Shown here piece by piece: positions 1 through 8,897 of a stretch of 64,000 bases of DNA. The translations under genes were made by a program, and so were the position numbers. The stretch's first letter is position 1. Every line of letters starts with the position of its first letter. The stretch covers positions 1-64,000 of the forward strand of contig NZ_UWFA01000449.1 of the NCBI RefSeq assembly GCF_900601905.1. The letters are read 5' to 3'. Under the pieces are notes generated by a model. It did no database searches and was not told where the DNA came from. It saw nothing but the letters and a program-made list of their open reading frames with translations. This stretch comes from Pseudomonas viridiflava. GTDB lineage: Bacteria; Pseudomonadota; Gammaproteobacteria; Pseudomonadales; Pseudomonadaceae.

Positions 1-501
1 GATAGGCTCGGTGTGGCCGTGAGGGACGAAGCAGACTTCACGGCGTTGACGGTTGAAACGGGTAGGGACGACTTCCTTGTATTTGAGGAGGTGGTGGAAG
101 GTGATGGCGAGGTAGATGGCTAAAGCGGCCAATGCGGCCCAGCTGCCAACTTCAAGGCCTTCGGGCATTACTTCAAGTCCAAAATCTATTGCTTCTTCCA
201 TGGAACCTCCGAACATTATTCCTAGGAACCAAGCGAGTACTGGCGCAAAAAAACCAAAGATCCAAATAGCCCAAAAAGGTGTGCCCAGCCCCATCTGCCA
301 AGCAAAAACAACTGGCAAGCCCACTCCAAAGTCCAGGTAGGTATCGGTTACTTCACCCACTACACCTCCGTAGTCCTGTGCCGGTAAATCGGTGGGCAGC
401 GGTAGTGGGGCCAGATAAGTCACCTGACCCGTCGGGAAAATCTCTTGCATACCAGCGTGTGGGGCGTGATTGATAGGCGGCGGGCCAGTATCTTCTGCCA
501 T
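1..501 (-). CDS. DUF6708-family membrane protein, 3' end cut by window edge
   Basis: This is the first 167 codons of a gene running off the left edge. The start is the ATG at 501-499. Its protein is clearly paralogous to the next gene upstream (665-1792): both begin with a proline-rich stretch, share the block LPLPTDLPAQDYG, have two hydrophobic segments near residues 55-115, and then share FHHLLKYKEVVPTRFNRQRR. The family (DUF6708) is commonly found beside type VI secretion effectors in Pseudomonas. The position behind a VasX-like effector suggests an immunity or accessory role, which is inference. The DNA of positions 1-100 is nearly identical to about 1290-1390, so this is a recent tandem duplication whose membrane segments have diverged more than the rest. 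Confidence 0.8.
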   Translation of the reverse strand, partial: MAEDTGPPPINHAPHAGMQEIFPTGQVTYLAPLPLPTDLPAQDYGGVVGEVTDTYLDFGVGLPVVFAWQMGLGTPFWAIWIFGFFAPVLAWFLGIMFGGSMEEAIDFGLEVMPEGLEVGSWAALAALAIYLAITFHHLLKYKEVVPTRFNRQRREVCFVPHGHTEPI

Positions 502-567
502 TACTTTTTCACCCCGGGCATCAGGTCTGGATTGACCTCGCATTGCTCTCTCGGTGGGCGCTGGATC

Positions 568-643
568 TGTAGGAGCGAACTTGTTCGCGAGACGGTAGCT
601 CTGACGACACAGTGCCGACGTCTCGCCAACAAGTTGACTCCTA
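568..643. repeat. REP-type inverted pair (REPIN-like)
   Basis: Two arms, about 570-593 (taggagcgaacttgttcgcg) and 618-642, are imperfect inverted copies separated by about 25 bp. The sequence type (TAGGAGC...CGCGA) is that of pseudomonad intergenic REP doublets. It lies between the two tandem DUF6708 genes and could form a hairpin in the transcript. Confidence 0.7.
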
Positions 644-664
644 AAGGTTTGGCGTTTCCCAGGC

Positions 665-1792
665 TCATTGGGCGGTGCCTCGATCCGCCTGCTGCACCTC
701 GGCAAAGCGGGATGCCAGGTTCTGGCTGGGGCGTTTCTCGCGCAGGGCTTTCACGGCCTGGCTCAGGCGCAGCAGTTCAGCGCTGGGTTTGGCCCATTGC
801 TCGGGTGGGATCGGTGCCGACCAGCTTTGCATCGCGTCCGGTATCACGGCTCGGCCGATGCGTTTGATGCAGCGGATTTCCCATTCGGTCAGGTAGTTGG
901 GCAGCGTCCACAGGGTCAGCACGTGGTACAGGTACCACCAGAACGGATAGAAAAACCCCACCTCGCGATTCCTGCGCCGCCGACGCATGCGCTCCCGTGC
1001 GTTGTAAAAGGTGTGCAGACCTTCGTGGGGCGGGTCGCCGGGGTTTTGCAGCTCAAGCGGGTCCTGGATGTCCTTGAGGCTGTGCACCTCGTATTCCATG
1101 TAGGCGCGAATCGCTTCCCAGTTGCACACCGCCAGATCAAACCCCGCGCAGAAAAACTCCAGGCTGTAATGCTCATCATGGGCCGGATGATAAAAGCCGA
1201 CGCCCATGGCGTAGCGGATATCCGGGCCGTACTGCGTCACGCTTCTGGCCTGAACGACCCAAGCTGACAACGACTCCCACGGCACGAAGATAGGCTCGGT
1301 GTGGCCGTGAGGGACGAAGCAGACTTCACGGCGTTGGCGGTTGAAACGAGTGGGGACGACTTCCTTGTATTTGAGGAGGTGGTGGAAGGTGATGGTGAGG
1401 AAAATGGTGAGGGAGGCTGCTGCTCCTCCCAACCCGGTATAAATAAGTGGGACGAACATTGCTTGCTGAATACTGATTATTCGCTCCCATGAGTCAGCTA
1501 GAAGCAAGCTAATCAGCAACATCACAACAGGGAATATTAGTGAGCACATGAAAAAAAAATTCAATGGCCCGCCCAGCGTCATTTGCCATCCAAATACGGG
1601 AGGCAAACCTATACCGAAGTCCATATAGGTGTCGTTCATTTCTCCGACAGCATGTCCATAATCCTGAGCAGGTAAATCGGTGGGCAGTGGCAATGGGGCC
1701 AGATAAGTAATCTGACCCGTTGGGAAAGCCTCCAGCAGGCCGGCGCGGGGGGCGTTATTTATAGGCGGCGGCCCTGCACTTTCATATGCCAT
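665..1792 (-). CDS. DUF6708 domain-containing membrane protein
   Basis: This 375-residue protein has a proline-rich N-terminus, two membrane segments at about residues 60-85 and 92-118, and a long cytosolic C-terminal part rich in Arg and Trp that contains the DUF6708 core. The start ATG (1792-1790) lies one base after the TAA stop of the VasX-like gene, so the two are co-transcribed and probably translationally coupled. Membrane-anchored partners next to pore-forming T6SS effectors are often immunity proteins (TsiV2 for VasX is a known case), so immunity is a reasonable inference. An adaptor role is the alternative. A second copy follows downstream at 1-501. Confidence 0.82.
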   Translation of the reverse strand: MAYESAGPPPINNAPRAGLLEAFPTGQITYLAPLPLPTDLPAQDYGHAVGEMNDTYMDFGIGLPPVFGWQMTLGGPLNFFFMCSLIFPVVMLLISLLLADSWERIISIQQAMFVPLIYTGLGGAAASLTIFLTITFHHLLKYKEVVPTRFNRQRREVCFVPHGHTEPIFVPWESLSAWVVQARSVTQYGPDIRYAMGVGFYHPAHDEHYSLEFFCAGFDLAVCNWEAIRAYMEYEVHSLKDIQDPLELQNPGDPPHEGLHTFYNARERMRRRRRNREVGFFYPFWWYLYHVLTLWTLPNYLTEWEIRCIKRIGRAVIPDAMQSWSAPIPPEQWAKPSAELLRLSQAVKALREKRPSQNLASRFAEVQQADRGTAQ

Positions 1793-1793
1793 C

Positions 1794-4700
1794 TTATTTG
1801 TTTACCTCGGGCATGAGGTCTGGGTTGATCTTGAAGTACTCGCACTTTCCTGGCGGATCGAGGTTCACCGCCGGGAAGTCGCCGCTTTCGCCTAACACCG
1901 GGAAGCGCACCTCATACACATTGGCTTCGTGCTGTCCTGTCGAAATGATGGGGCCCAGCTGGATTGAGAGCACGATATCGGTGTGACTGATCTGGTCCGC
2001 TCTGACAAGCCCGCGCATGTCTTTCAATTCCACAATCAGCGGATTGAGCTGCTTGATGTAAAGACGGTCTTCTAGCGCTTCGTCCAAAGGCCTCCAGCGC
2101 TCCGGTATACGGTCTCGCCCTGTTTGCTCACGAACGACCTGATAGCCGCCGATATTGAGCACGGCGGCGCTGGCATGACTTCCGGCAGGTTTGGTCAGCT
2201 CGGCAGCGTAAAGCGTCGGGAAATGCAGCAGGAACTGCCGAGGTGCGGTATCGCTGGCCGGGATGATTTGCATGCGCGGGGCTTGGTAGTTTGCACGCAG
2301 TTCTTTGAGGTAGTGCTTAAGGGGTAGTGACAGGCACTGCTCAGGGTCCTGCCCTTGGCCCCAGGGTGTGTTCAGCAACCAGTGATCGTGACGGCTGAGG
2401 TTGTTGCGGTTGTAATACCAGCTGCCGGACAGCTCCAGCGCAGTGAACAAAATGCCCGCCACGTTAAATCGCAGGAACACCGTGGATAGTCGGGTACCGG
2501 CCGCTGCCCAGGCTACTATCCGGGCCGGTGAGTTGCGGGCGGTACCCAGGACATTTTTGAAGGCAATACCTGTTTGTATTGCGCCGTAGGTATTGCTGGC
2601 CAGAAAGCCGCTATTGCCCAGCATGCTGAACACTGCACCATTCTGTGCGTCGCGATTGCCATTGCGTATAGCGTCCTGCCAGTTGCTATGGGCGCTATAT
2701 AGACTCATGGCAGCGGCAACCATCCCTGCAACGTAACCACCTATACCAAGACCGACGTGCAGCTTACCCATCTGCACGTGAACACCCATTAGCTCTGCCT
2801 GCTTTAGATTTTTTGCCAACTTTGATGCATATGCGCTGAGGGCGGTGTCAGCGATGCCTTGAGCGGCGCCAAATCCGGTAGCAGCTGTCGCGTTCAGGGA
2901 GCTTATAAGCGAAGTACTCGGCTTACCTCCTTCAAATTCCCGGTACACCACCACCAAATTCACCACCTGCGCCACAAACACCAACAACCCGGCCCCATCC
3001 CCCAGCAACCCCACCTTCGGTGCCACCGTCACCCCCTTGCGATAACTCTCCAGCACCGAACGCACCTCACGCTGCTGCTGCGCCGCAAACACCAGCGCCA
3101 ACCCCGGCTTGCCGGAGGACGCGGTTTGCAGGTGGGTTGAGTCGGTCGGCAGATCGGCCACCGGGCTCAGGGCCTTGGCCAGGTGTTGTTCCAGTTCGCT
3201 CAAGGACTGCTGAGTCTTCTGGCGTTGTTCCTTGACCCAGTCAGCATCGCTGCTCTGGTGCCAGTAACGGTCATGGGCTCTTTTTTCGCGGGTGTAGTTG
3301 GTCAGGTAGCGCAGGTGGTCACGTTTCTGCTGCACGGCCTGGAGGGTCTTGCCCAGGTGTTGCAGGTCTTCGGCGCTGGCGAACCGGAAGGTGACGTTCT
3401 CGCGCCGCGCCGCATCAAGGATCGCAACACCCGCCGTATTGGGCAGGCGGCGAAACAGCGCCTCCATGTCCGGTAGCTGGCCTTTGTCCAGCTCCTGCAA
3501 AAAAGCCTGCACGGCCTGCTGGATACCCGTCTGCAACGCGGGAGCCAAGGTGCCCCACGCGGCCGTGAGATTGACCTGTGTCGCGGGCGACAGTCGTTCG
3601 GTGTCGAGCACCAGGCCGGCACCCCATTGTTTGAGGCTCTCCATCCAGATGGGAGCGTCTTTGATCAACAACCAGCCCGCGTTGGTGAAGGCGGCGAACT
3701 GCGTGCCCAGTTCGGTTTGCGCACTCAGGGGCGCGGCGTAGAACATCGGCCGGGACATGGCGGGGCTGAGACCGAGCCAGATCAGCACGGCATCGATGGC
3801 TTTGTCGCTGCGGCAGATATCTTTCAGGCAGGCGTATTCGGTGAGCAGGGCGTGATCAACTTGCTCGGCGTCTTCGATGTCGTAATACCAGATGGCCCGG
3901 TGTAGACGGTTTTTGATCAACAGGTTGATACGATCCTGGGTGATCTTTTCCAGTGCTTCGTTCAGCGGCTGCAACACCGCCCGTTGCTGCTTGAGAAAGG
4001 CGTCCATGCGCGGGCGATCAATCAAGTCATTGATGCCGCGCTGGCCGAATTTGGCACCGTAAAGGGCGTCCTTGGTGGGCTTGTCCATCTGGCGATAAAG
4101 CGTCCAGAGGGTTCTGCGATGACGTGCAATGAACGCGGAGCTGGTGCCGACGAAACGTTGTTCGAGGTAATACTGTTGAAGCGTGTACACCCGAACTTCA
4201 TGGTCAGCGTACATATGCGGCGGCTCGGCGCTTGGAGGGATGGCTTTGAGGCGAGCCTGCAGCTCTGCAGGTAAATCGGGGTCTTCAAGGCGCGGCGCGG
4301 GGTGTCGGTTATTGTCCTCGTTCATCACCTCGCGCAACGTCTTGCGCGTCTGGCTGAGTTCCGGCTCTTGCAAGCGTTCAATGTCGTCTAGCAACGCCTT
4401 GAGCGCAGGGTTGGCTTTGGCCCGTTCACCCAAGTCCTCTTCGGTGATTTTGGTCAGCGATTCGATATAGCAGCCCAGCAGATAATCGCGCTCGACCTCA
4501 CCGTTCTGGCTCTGCGCCCAGCGGTCAATCTGCGCCACCACCTGATCCTGATGCTGGGCCAGATCACGCATCACACCGACGTCGTCGCGCACCGCCAGAA
4601 ACAGAAAATCACGCTTGTGCTCAGCCGTGACCTGGCTGGTGAATTCTTCCAGGATGGTTTGCCGGTACAGCGGCGCGTGCTCCCAGGCGTAAGGGATTTC

Positions 4701-5303
4701 ACTGCCTGTTTCGCCCGGTTTGTCCGCCCAGCTGGCGCTGGTTTCGGCCAGCCAGACGGCCATGGGGCGATCGTCAAACAAGTGCACGCCTTTGCCGTAC
4801 TGAACGTTTTCGAAGCTCACCCGCTGCATGAAGTACTCACGCTCCGCCGCGACTTTCATGACCTGGGCGCATTTGAACGCCGTCCACTGCACTTCGCTAT
4901 AGGCCACGTGCAGCTCAGCTCGGCGTGAAAAGACCAGCGCAGGATCGTTTTCGATCACGCAGTCGCGTTTGTTGCTGCTGACGTCGTCGCCTTTGAACAG
5001 CAGGGCCACCGCCGAGCCATCTTGGGTCTTGTACTCGTGCAAGAATCCCGTGGAACTCTCGATGATGTACAAAAAACCATCGCGAATCAGACGAAAGCCC
5101 AGCGGCCGGGACGCCAGCGTATAAGGCATGCTCAGCTCACGCGACGGATCGAGGTCTTCGACCCGGCCATAGCGGATCGGCAGCAGTTGCAGGGTCTGCA
5201 TCATCAACGGACACATACCCGCTGCGTCGAGGGGGTCATCGCGTTGTGCTTTGGCGACGAGGTTGGCCATGTGCCCGCGTGGGGTCTGGCAATTGTCAGG
5301 CAT
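1794..5303 (-). CDS. VasX-like type VI secretion effector (pore-forming toxin)
   Basis: The 1,169-residue product starts with MPDNCQTPRGHMANLVAKA and a region typical of the VasX N-terminal domain (toxin VasX N-terminal region, BTH_I2691-type effectors), with the pattern of a Cys-containing start, LLPIRYG and LGFRLIRDGFLYII. Hydrophobic segments near residues 760-780, 850-870 and 945-965, separated by helical stretches, fit a colicin-like membrane-inserting C-terminus. The start at 5303 is chosen because AAGGAG lies about 7 bases upstream; a longer reading from 5351 has no comparable site. Known family members are delivered by the T6SS and depolarise target membranes. No VgrG, Hcp or structural T6SS genes are in the window, so this is an orphan effector locus with its DUF6708 partners downstream. 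Confidence 0.85.
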   Translation of the reverse strand: MPDNCQTPRGHMANLVAKAQRDDPLDAAGMCPLMMQTLQLLPIRYGRVEDLDPSRELSMPYTLASRPLGFRLIRDGFLYIIESSTGFLHEYKTQDGSAVALLFKGDDVSSNKRDCVIENDPALVFSRRAELHVAYSEVQWTAFKCAQVMKVAAEREYFMQRVSFENVQYGKGVHLFDDRPMAVWLAETSASWADKPGETGSEIPYAWEHAPLYRQTILEEFTSQVTAEHKRDFLFLAVRDDVGVMRDLAQHQDQVVAQIDRWAQSQNGEVERDYLLGCYIESLTKITEEDLGERAKANPALKALLDDIERLQEPELSQTRKTLREVMNEDNNRHPAPRLEDPDLPAELQARLKAIPPSAEPPHMYADHEVRVYTLQQYYLEQRFVGTSSAFIARHRRTLWTLYRQMDKPTKDALYGAKFGQRGINDLIDRPRMDAFLKQQRAVLQPLNEALEKITQDRINLLIKNRLHRAIWYYDIEDAEQVDHALLTEYACLKDICRSDKAIDAVLIWLGLSPAMSRPMFYAAPLSAQTELGTQFAAFTNAGWLLIKDAPIWMESLKQWGAGLVLDTERLSPATQVNLTAAWGTLAPALQTGIQQAVQAFLQELDKGQLPDMEALFRRLPNTAGVAILDAARRENVTFRFASAEDLQHLGKTLQAVQQKRDHLRYLTNYTREKRAHDRYWHQSSDADWVKEQRQKTQQSLSELEQHLAKALSPVADLPTDSTHLQTASSGKPGLALVFAAQQQREVRSVLESYRKGVTVAPKVGLLGDGAGLLVFVAQVVNLVVVYREFEGGKPSTSLISSLNATAATGFGAAQGIADTALSAYASKLAKNLKQAELMGVHVQMGKLHVGLGIGGYVAGMVAAAMSLYSAHSNWQDAIRNGNRDAQNGAVFSMLGNSGFLASNTYGAIQTGIAFKNVLGTARNSPARIVAWAAAGTRLSTVFLRFNVAGILFTALELSGSWYYNRNNLSRHDHWLLNTPWGQGQDPEQCLSLPLKHYLKELRANYQAPRMQIIPASDTAPRQFLLHFPTLYAAELTKPAGSHASAAVLNIGGYQVVREQTGRDRIPERWRPLDEALEDRLYIKQLNPLIVELKDMRGLVRADQISHTDIVLSIQLGPIISTGQHEANVYEVRFPVLGESGDFPAVNLDPPGKCEYFKINPDLMPEVNK

Positions 5304-5638
5304 CGTAGGCTCCTTGCCGAACTGGGCGGACGGCCCGTGGTGAAGGCGCAAGGTTCGCCGATGAACACCGCCCGCTCAATGCAGGAAAGGGGGTTTGGGA
5401 AAGGTCCTACGAAATTTGTCTAAACCGGTCCTACGAACTGCAATCAGCTCTCAAGGCAACCCCCACAAACACGGGCCGATATGGCACACTTCGCCCCTTG
5501 AACCCGAAGTGTTTGCCCTGTTTTATTCGCGCCGTGGGTTTTCTACGCATTTATATTGGTACGTCGGTCCCATAATGAGGGTTCAGCGCGCCGCCGAGCA
5601 GGTCGATACCTGCGTTGATCAATAAGAGAGGAACGACC
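5304..5638. promoter_or_regulatory. Divergent intergenic region, VasX-like gene and KAS III gene
   Basis: About 335 bp between two divergently transcribed genes. It must hold both promoters. The only site read with confidence is GAGAGGA at about 5625-5631, seven bases before the GTG start at 5639. No coding segment was recognised. Confidence 0.5.
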
Positions 5639-6760
5639 GTGCACAACGTCGTCATCAGCGGCACAGGCCTGTACACCCCGGCCGACAGCATTTCCAACGA
5701 AGAGCTGGTGCAGTCTTTCAACACTTACGTTGCTCAATTCAACAGCGAAAACGCCGCGGCCATCGAGCGCGGTGACGTGCAGGCTCTGACGGAGTCCAAT
5801 GCGGCGTTTATCGAGAAGGCGTCCGGCATCAAAAGCCGCTTCGTGATGGACAAGGCCGGCATCCTCGACCCGCAACGCATGAAGCCACGTTTGCCCGAGC
5901 GCTCAAACGACGAGTGGTCGATCCTCTGTCAGATGGGCGTAGCCGCCGCCGAGCAGGCTTTGCAGCGCGCGGGCAAGACTGCCGCTGATGTCGACGGGGT
6001 GATTGTGGCCTGCTCGAATCTGCAGCGGGCTTACCCGGCGATTTCCATCGAGATCCAGGCCGCACTGGGCATTCAGGGTTTTGGCTACGACATGAACGTG
6101 GCCTGCTCCTCGGCGACGTTCGGCATCCAGGCAGCGAGCAACAGCGTGCAGCTGGGCCAGGCCCGGGCATTGCTGGTGATCAGCCCGGAGATCTGCACCG
6201 GCCACCTGAATTTCCGCGACCGTGACAGCCATTTCATCTTCGGTGACGCGGCCACGGCGGTGCTGGTGGAGCGCGCCGATCTGGCGACCTCGCCTTATCA
6301 GTTCGATATCGTCAGCAGCAAGTTGCTGACCAGCTTCTCCAATAACATCCGCAATAATTTTGGCTTCCTCAATCGTGCTTCGGACGAAGGTGAGGGCGCG
6401 GCAGACAAACTCTTCGTGCAGGAAGGCCGCAAGGTTTTCCGCGAGGTGTGCCCGATGGTGGCTGACCTGGTGGGCGAGCATCTGGCGGCCAACAGCCTGA
6501 ACGTCAGCGATGTGCAGCGCTTCTGGCTGCATCAGGCGAACCTGAGCATGAACCACCTGATCGTCAAGAAGCTGTTGGGCCGCGAAGCCACGGTTGAAGA
6601 GGCGCCGGTGATTCTCGACACCTACGCCAACACCAGTTCGGCGGGTTCGGTGATTGCCCTGCACAAATACCAGGATGATCTGCCCACCGGCGCGCTGGGT
6701 GTATTGAGTTCGTTTGGTGCCGGTTATTCGATTGGCAGCGTTATTTTGCGCAAGCGCTGA
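5639..6760 (+). CDS. Beta-ketoacyl-ACP synthase III (FabH-like)
   Basis: This 373-residue thiolase-fold enzyme condenses an acyl-CoA or acyl donor with malonyl-ACP in fatty-acid or related synthesis. The Cys-His-Asn triad is visible: Cys156 in NVACSSATFG, His298 in WLHQAN, and Asn331 in NTSSAGSV. A GTG start at 5639 preceded by GAGAGGA is preferred to an in-frame TTG at 5615 that lacks a site. The protein resembles, from memory, P. aeruginosa PA3286, a FabH-like enzyme that can divert beta-oxidation acyl-CoAs into synthesis, rather than housekeeping fabH. It stands alone between the effector locus and a toxin-gene relic, with its own promoter region. Confidence 0.92.
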   Translation: MHNVVISGTGLYTPADSISNEELVQSFNTYVAQFNSENAAAIERGDVQALTESNAAFIEKASGIKSRFVMDKAGILDPQRMKPRLPERSNDEWSILCQMGVAAAEQALQRAGKTAADVDGVIVACSNLQRAYPAISIEIQAALGIQGFGYDMNVACSSATFGIQAASNSVQLGQARALLVISPEICTGHLNFRDRDSHFIFGDAATAVLVERADLATSPYQFDIVSSKLLTSFSNNIRNNFGFLNRASDEGEGAADKLFVQEGRKVFREVCPMVADLVGEHLAANSLNVSDVQRFWLHQANLSMNHLIVKKLLGREATVEEAPVILDTYANTSSAGSVIALHKYQDDLPTGALGVLSSFGAGYSIGSVILRKR

Positions 6761-6858
6761 AGCCGGGCGAAACTCGCCTGACACTGACTCCAGGCAGTGA
6801 TCCGCAGTTTGCTGCGTGCGGGTGTTACCCCGTTACGGCACTTTGTGTTGGCGGATAA

Positions 6859-6892
6859 ATACCGTGAATGGCTTCTTTGTCATTCACGGTAT
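6859..6892. repeat. Perfect 12-bp inverted repeat (hairpin)
   Basis: ataccgtgaatg (6859-6870) and cattcacggtat (6881-6892) form a perfect stem around a 10-base loop. There is no T-run, so it is not a classical terminator. It sits 5 bases before the ATG of the truncated DUF6543 gene and would sequester or mark its 5' end. Confidence 0.6.
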
Positions 6893-6897
6893 ATCCG

Positions 6898-7188
6898 ATG
6901 TCTTCTCCCGATATTGCTGACGTTACTCCCTTCGGCGTAGACCACGCCAACCTTGAATTTCTCAAGACCTGCCTGCCTGACTGGTACCTCAGCGCGCCCA
7001 AGCCGCTGCGAGTGGCGTTGCACCAGAGCCAGCTCAAAAGCCAGCTGTCGCGCCGGGTCGTGGAACCCATTCGCAACCAGCTGACGCCGATTGAAACCTT
7101 CGCTACGCCATTGCTGACCCAGGCGTTGTTTGATTGCTTCAAGCTGCGCCAAATGAAAAAGCCCGACATTGACCGGGCGAACGGATGA
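6898..7188 (+). pseudogene. N-terminal fragment of DUF6543 (dermonecrotic-toxin-like) protein
   Basis: An open frame of 96 codons matches the N-terminal pattern of large Pseudomonas DUF6543 toxins: a short leader, then PDWYLSAPKPLRVALHQSQL and FATPLLTQALFD. Full-length members exceed 1,000 residues; here the reading stops inside the terminator hairpin of the neighbouring porin gene, so everything after residue ~85 has been lost. A second, longer relic of the same superfamily lies on the other side of the porin (8898-10199), so the porin sits between two fragments of such toxin genes. Confidence 0.6.
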
Positions 7189-7217
7189 TGGGGATCCGCC
7201 AGGTCGATGTCGGGCTT
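7155..7217 (-). terminator. Terminator of the porin gene
   Basis: Inverted arms at 7159-7174 and 7202-7217 (aagcccgacattgacc / ggtcgatgtcgggctt, one mismatch) are followed on the minus strand by a T-rich tail. The hairpin starts about 40 bases after the porin stop codon and has a long loop. Confidence 0.7.
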
Positions 7218-7258
7218 GGTTGCTGCAAGCTTTTGTACGGCAGCGTGTTACGGTTGTT

Positions 7259-8521
7259 TTAGAACTTCGCTTCCACGTCCAGCTGCAGGGTGTTGGCATC
7301 TGCGTCGCGCTGGCTGGCCACCGCGTAGTCAGCCTTGGTCAGGAAGTAAGTGGCGCCCACCGAGAAGTTCTTGTCGATTTCGTAACCGAGCTTGATCTTG
7401 TGGCCACGCGAACCGGTGGTGCCGTTGGCGAAGTCAGAGTCGGTGAAGGCGCCAACCACTGCGTTACGCTGCGTGTCGCGATAGTTGTAGTCCAGACCGA
7501 AACCAAACACCTTGGTCTTCACGCCGGCCAGCCAGGCAGTGTCCTGATCATCGGTGCTGTCGTTGTTGACGACGTATTGGCCGTACAGCGCCAGTGGCAG
7601 ACCCAGGCCGCTGATATCAACCTGACCGAAACCTTCGTACAGGCGGAACTGGTTGGTGGTGTTGCCGTTGACGCGCAGGGCAGCACTGTCCTTGTCGTTA
7701 TCGAAGGCGTAGACGCTACCGCCGACGGTGACTTTGAGGTTGTCCGTCGGTGCGAATTTCGCGCCCAGCTGGCCGGCCGTCATGCTCAGGTCGTGGCGGA
7801 ATTGCGTGCCTTCGCCATCGATGTTGTCTTTGAGGGTGTAGTAACCCGCGCTACCAAACAGCTCGGTCTTGCCGCCCAGCGGGATGCTGTAAGTGGTTGC
7901 CAGGCCTTCCGGGTTGATGTCGCCGTCCCAGATCACGTCGCCCATGCTGACCCAGGGCTGGTTCATCTTGCCGCCGATCACGTGCAGGTTTTTCACCGCA
8001 GTCGGCGCGTAGTCGATGTAGCCCAGGTCCAGCCACAGGTCTTTCTTGACGAAGTAGCCGTCCAGGTCCTGGTTGGTGGAGCGCGCGTCGCTGCTGCCGC
8101 CAGTGGCGATGCGGATACCGGTGCTCACCTGCGGGTTGATTTCGGTGTAGGCACCCAGACGAGCGCGAATACGCTGACGGTCTTTGTCCTGGCTGTTGGT
8201 CTGGCCATCGATGTTGATGGTTTCCTGACGCACACGCACGTCGCCTTTGAATTGAGTCTTGGCAGCCCAGGCGATTTTCTTCTCGAACTCGCTCTGAGTG
8301 GCCGATTTAGTGTTCTGCACGTCTGCCAGTGCCTGTTTCTGGGCTGCCTGGTCTTTGGCCAGTTCGGTTTGCAGTTCAGCGTATTGAGCGGCATTGATCG
8401 AACCGTTGGCCTTGAGCATGTCCAGCAGCTTGGCGTCGACTGCGGCGTTGGCCGGAACGCTCATGGCCAGAACCAGACCACCACAAAGGGCGGCAGCAGT
8501 ACGTGTAGAAACAAGACGCAT
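7259..8521 (-). CDS. Putative outer-membrane porin (Porin_5 type)
   Basis: A 420-residue precursor with a signal peptide (MRLVSTRTAAALCGG..., cleavage after ANA), an N-terminal coiled-coil stretch rich in Ala, Gln and Lys (about residues 35-85), and then alternating beta-strand sequence ending in phenylalanine, as in outer-membrane barrels. The domain type is the putative porin family seen in many pseudomonads. The start at 8521 has GGAG six bases upstream; an extra four-codon extension to 8533 would place that site inside the gene. Substrate is unknown. The gene is monocistronic with its own terminator. Confidence 0.85.
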   Translation of the reverse strand: MRLVSTRTAAALCGGLVLAMSVPANAAVDAKLLDMLKANGSINAAQYAELQTELAKDQAAQKQALADVQNTKSATQSEFEKKIAWAAKTQFKGDVRVRQETINIDGQTNSQDKDRQRIRARLGAYTEINPQVSTGIRIATGGSSDARSTNQDLDGYFVKKDLWLDLGYIDYAPTAVKNLHVIGGKMNQPWVSMGDVIWDGDINPEGLATTYSIPLGGKTELFGSAGYYTLKDNIDGEGTQFRHDLSMTAGQLGAKFAPTDNLKVTVGGSVYAFDNDKDSAALRVNGNTTNQFRLYEGFGQVDISGLGLPLALYGQYVVNNDSTDDQDTAWLAGVKTKVFGFGLDYNYRDTQRNAVVGAFTDSDFANGTTGSRGHKIKLGYEIDKNFSVGATYFLTKADYAVASQRDADANTLQLDVEAKF

Positions 8522-8897
8522 AATGAACTCCATATCTGGGTTTTAGGATGACGGCAGGCCATCCTTAAAATCCGCCCCACAGGCAGGGCGCTTTGAGGGT
8601 TAGTGCCCTCGGTTCTAAAAACAGGCGCCAGTATCGCCGGGGGTTATTACAAAAAAGTGGCATTGCAATGGCACGTCGATGACAATGCAACTTTGTGCAA
8701 GAAGTACGGTCCAGAGCCTCGCGTCGATGTTTCGGGGATCGGTTTCGTGGTATGGGCAGGGCGATGGAAGGCGGGATGAGGGATGTTAAGGTGGCGCAAG
8801 GCCACTAGGTTGAAGGGCAATGCATTACCCGGTTAATGCACCTCGACCAGGCGCACTGACTACCGTGGCGCTTCATTGAAATGCCATGGACTGAACG
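8522..8897. promoter_or_regulatory. Upstream region of the porin gene
   Basis: About 375 bp of non-coding sequence between the porin start and the divergent effector relic. It contains an AT-rich patch near 8645-8665 that could hold the porin promoter. No repeat or small gene was recognised. Confidence 0.35.

Noticed and set aside
5615..5638. TTG start for the KAS III gene, eight codons upstream
   Set aside because: The ribosome-binding sequence lies between this codon and the GTG at 5639, so the GTG is the better start.
7169..8551. Long plus-strand open frame of 460 codons opposite the porin gene
   Set aside because: It is the antisense of the porin, which has a signal peptide, ribosome site and family match; the antisense frame has no start signals or family.
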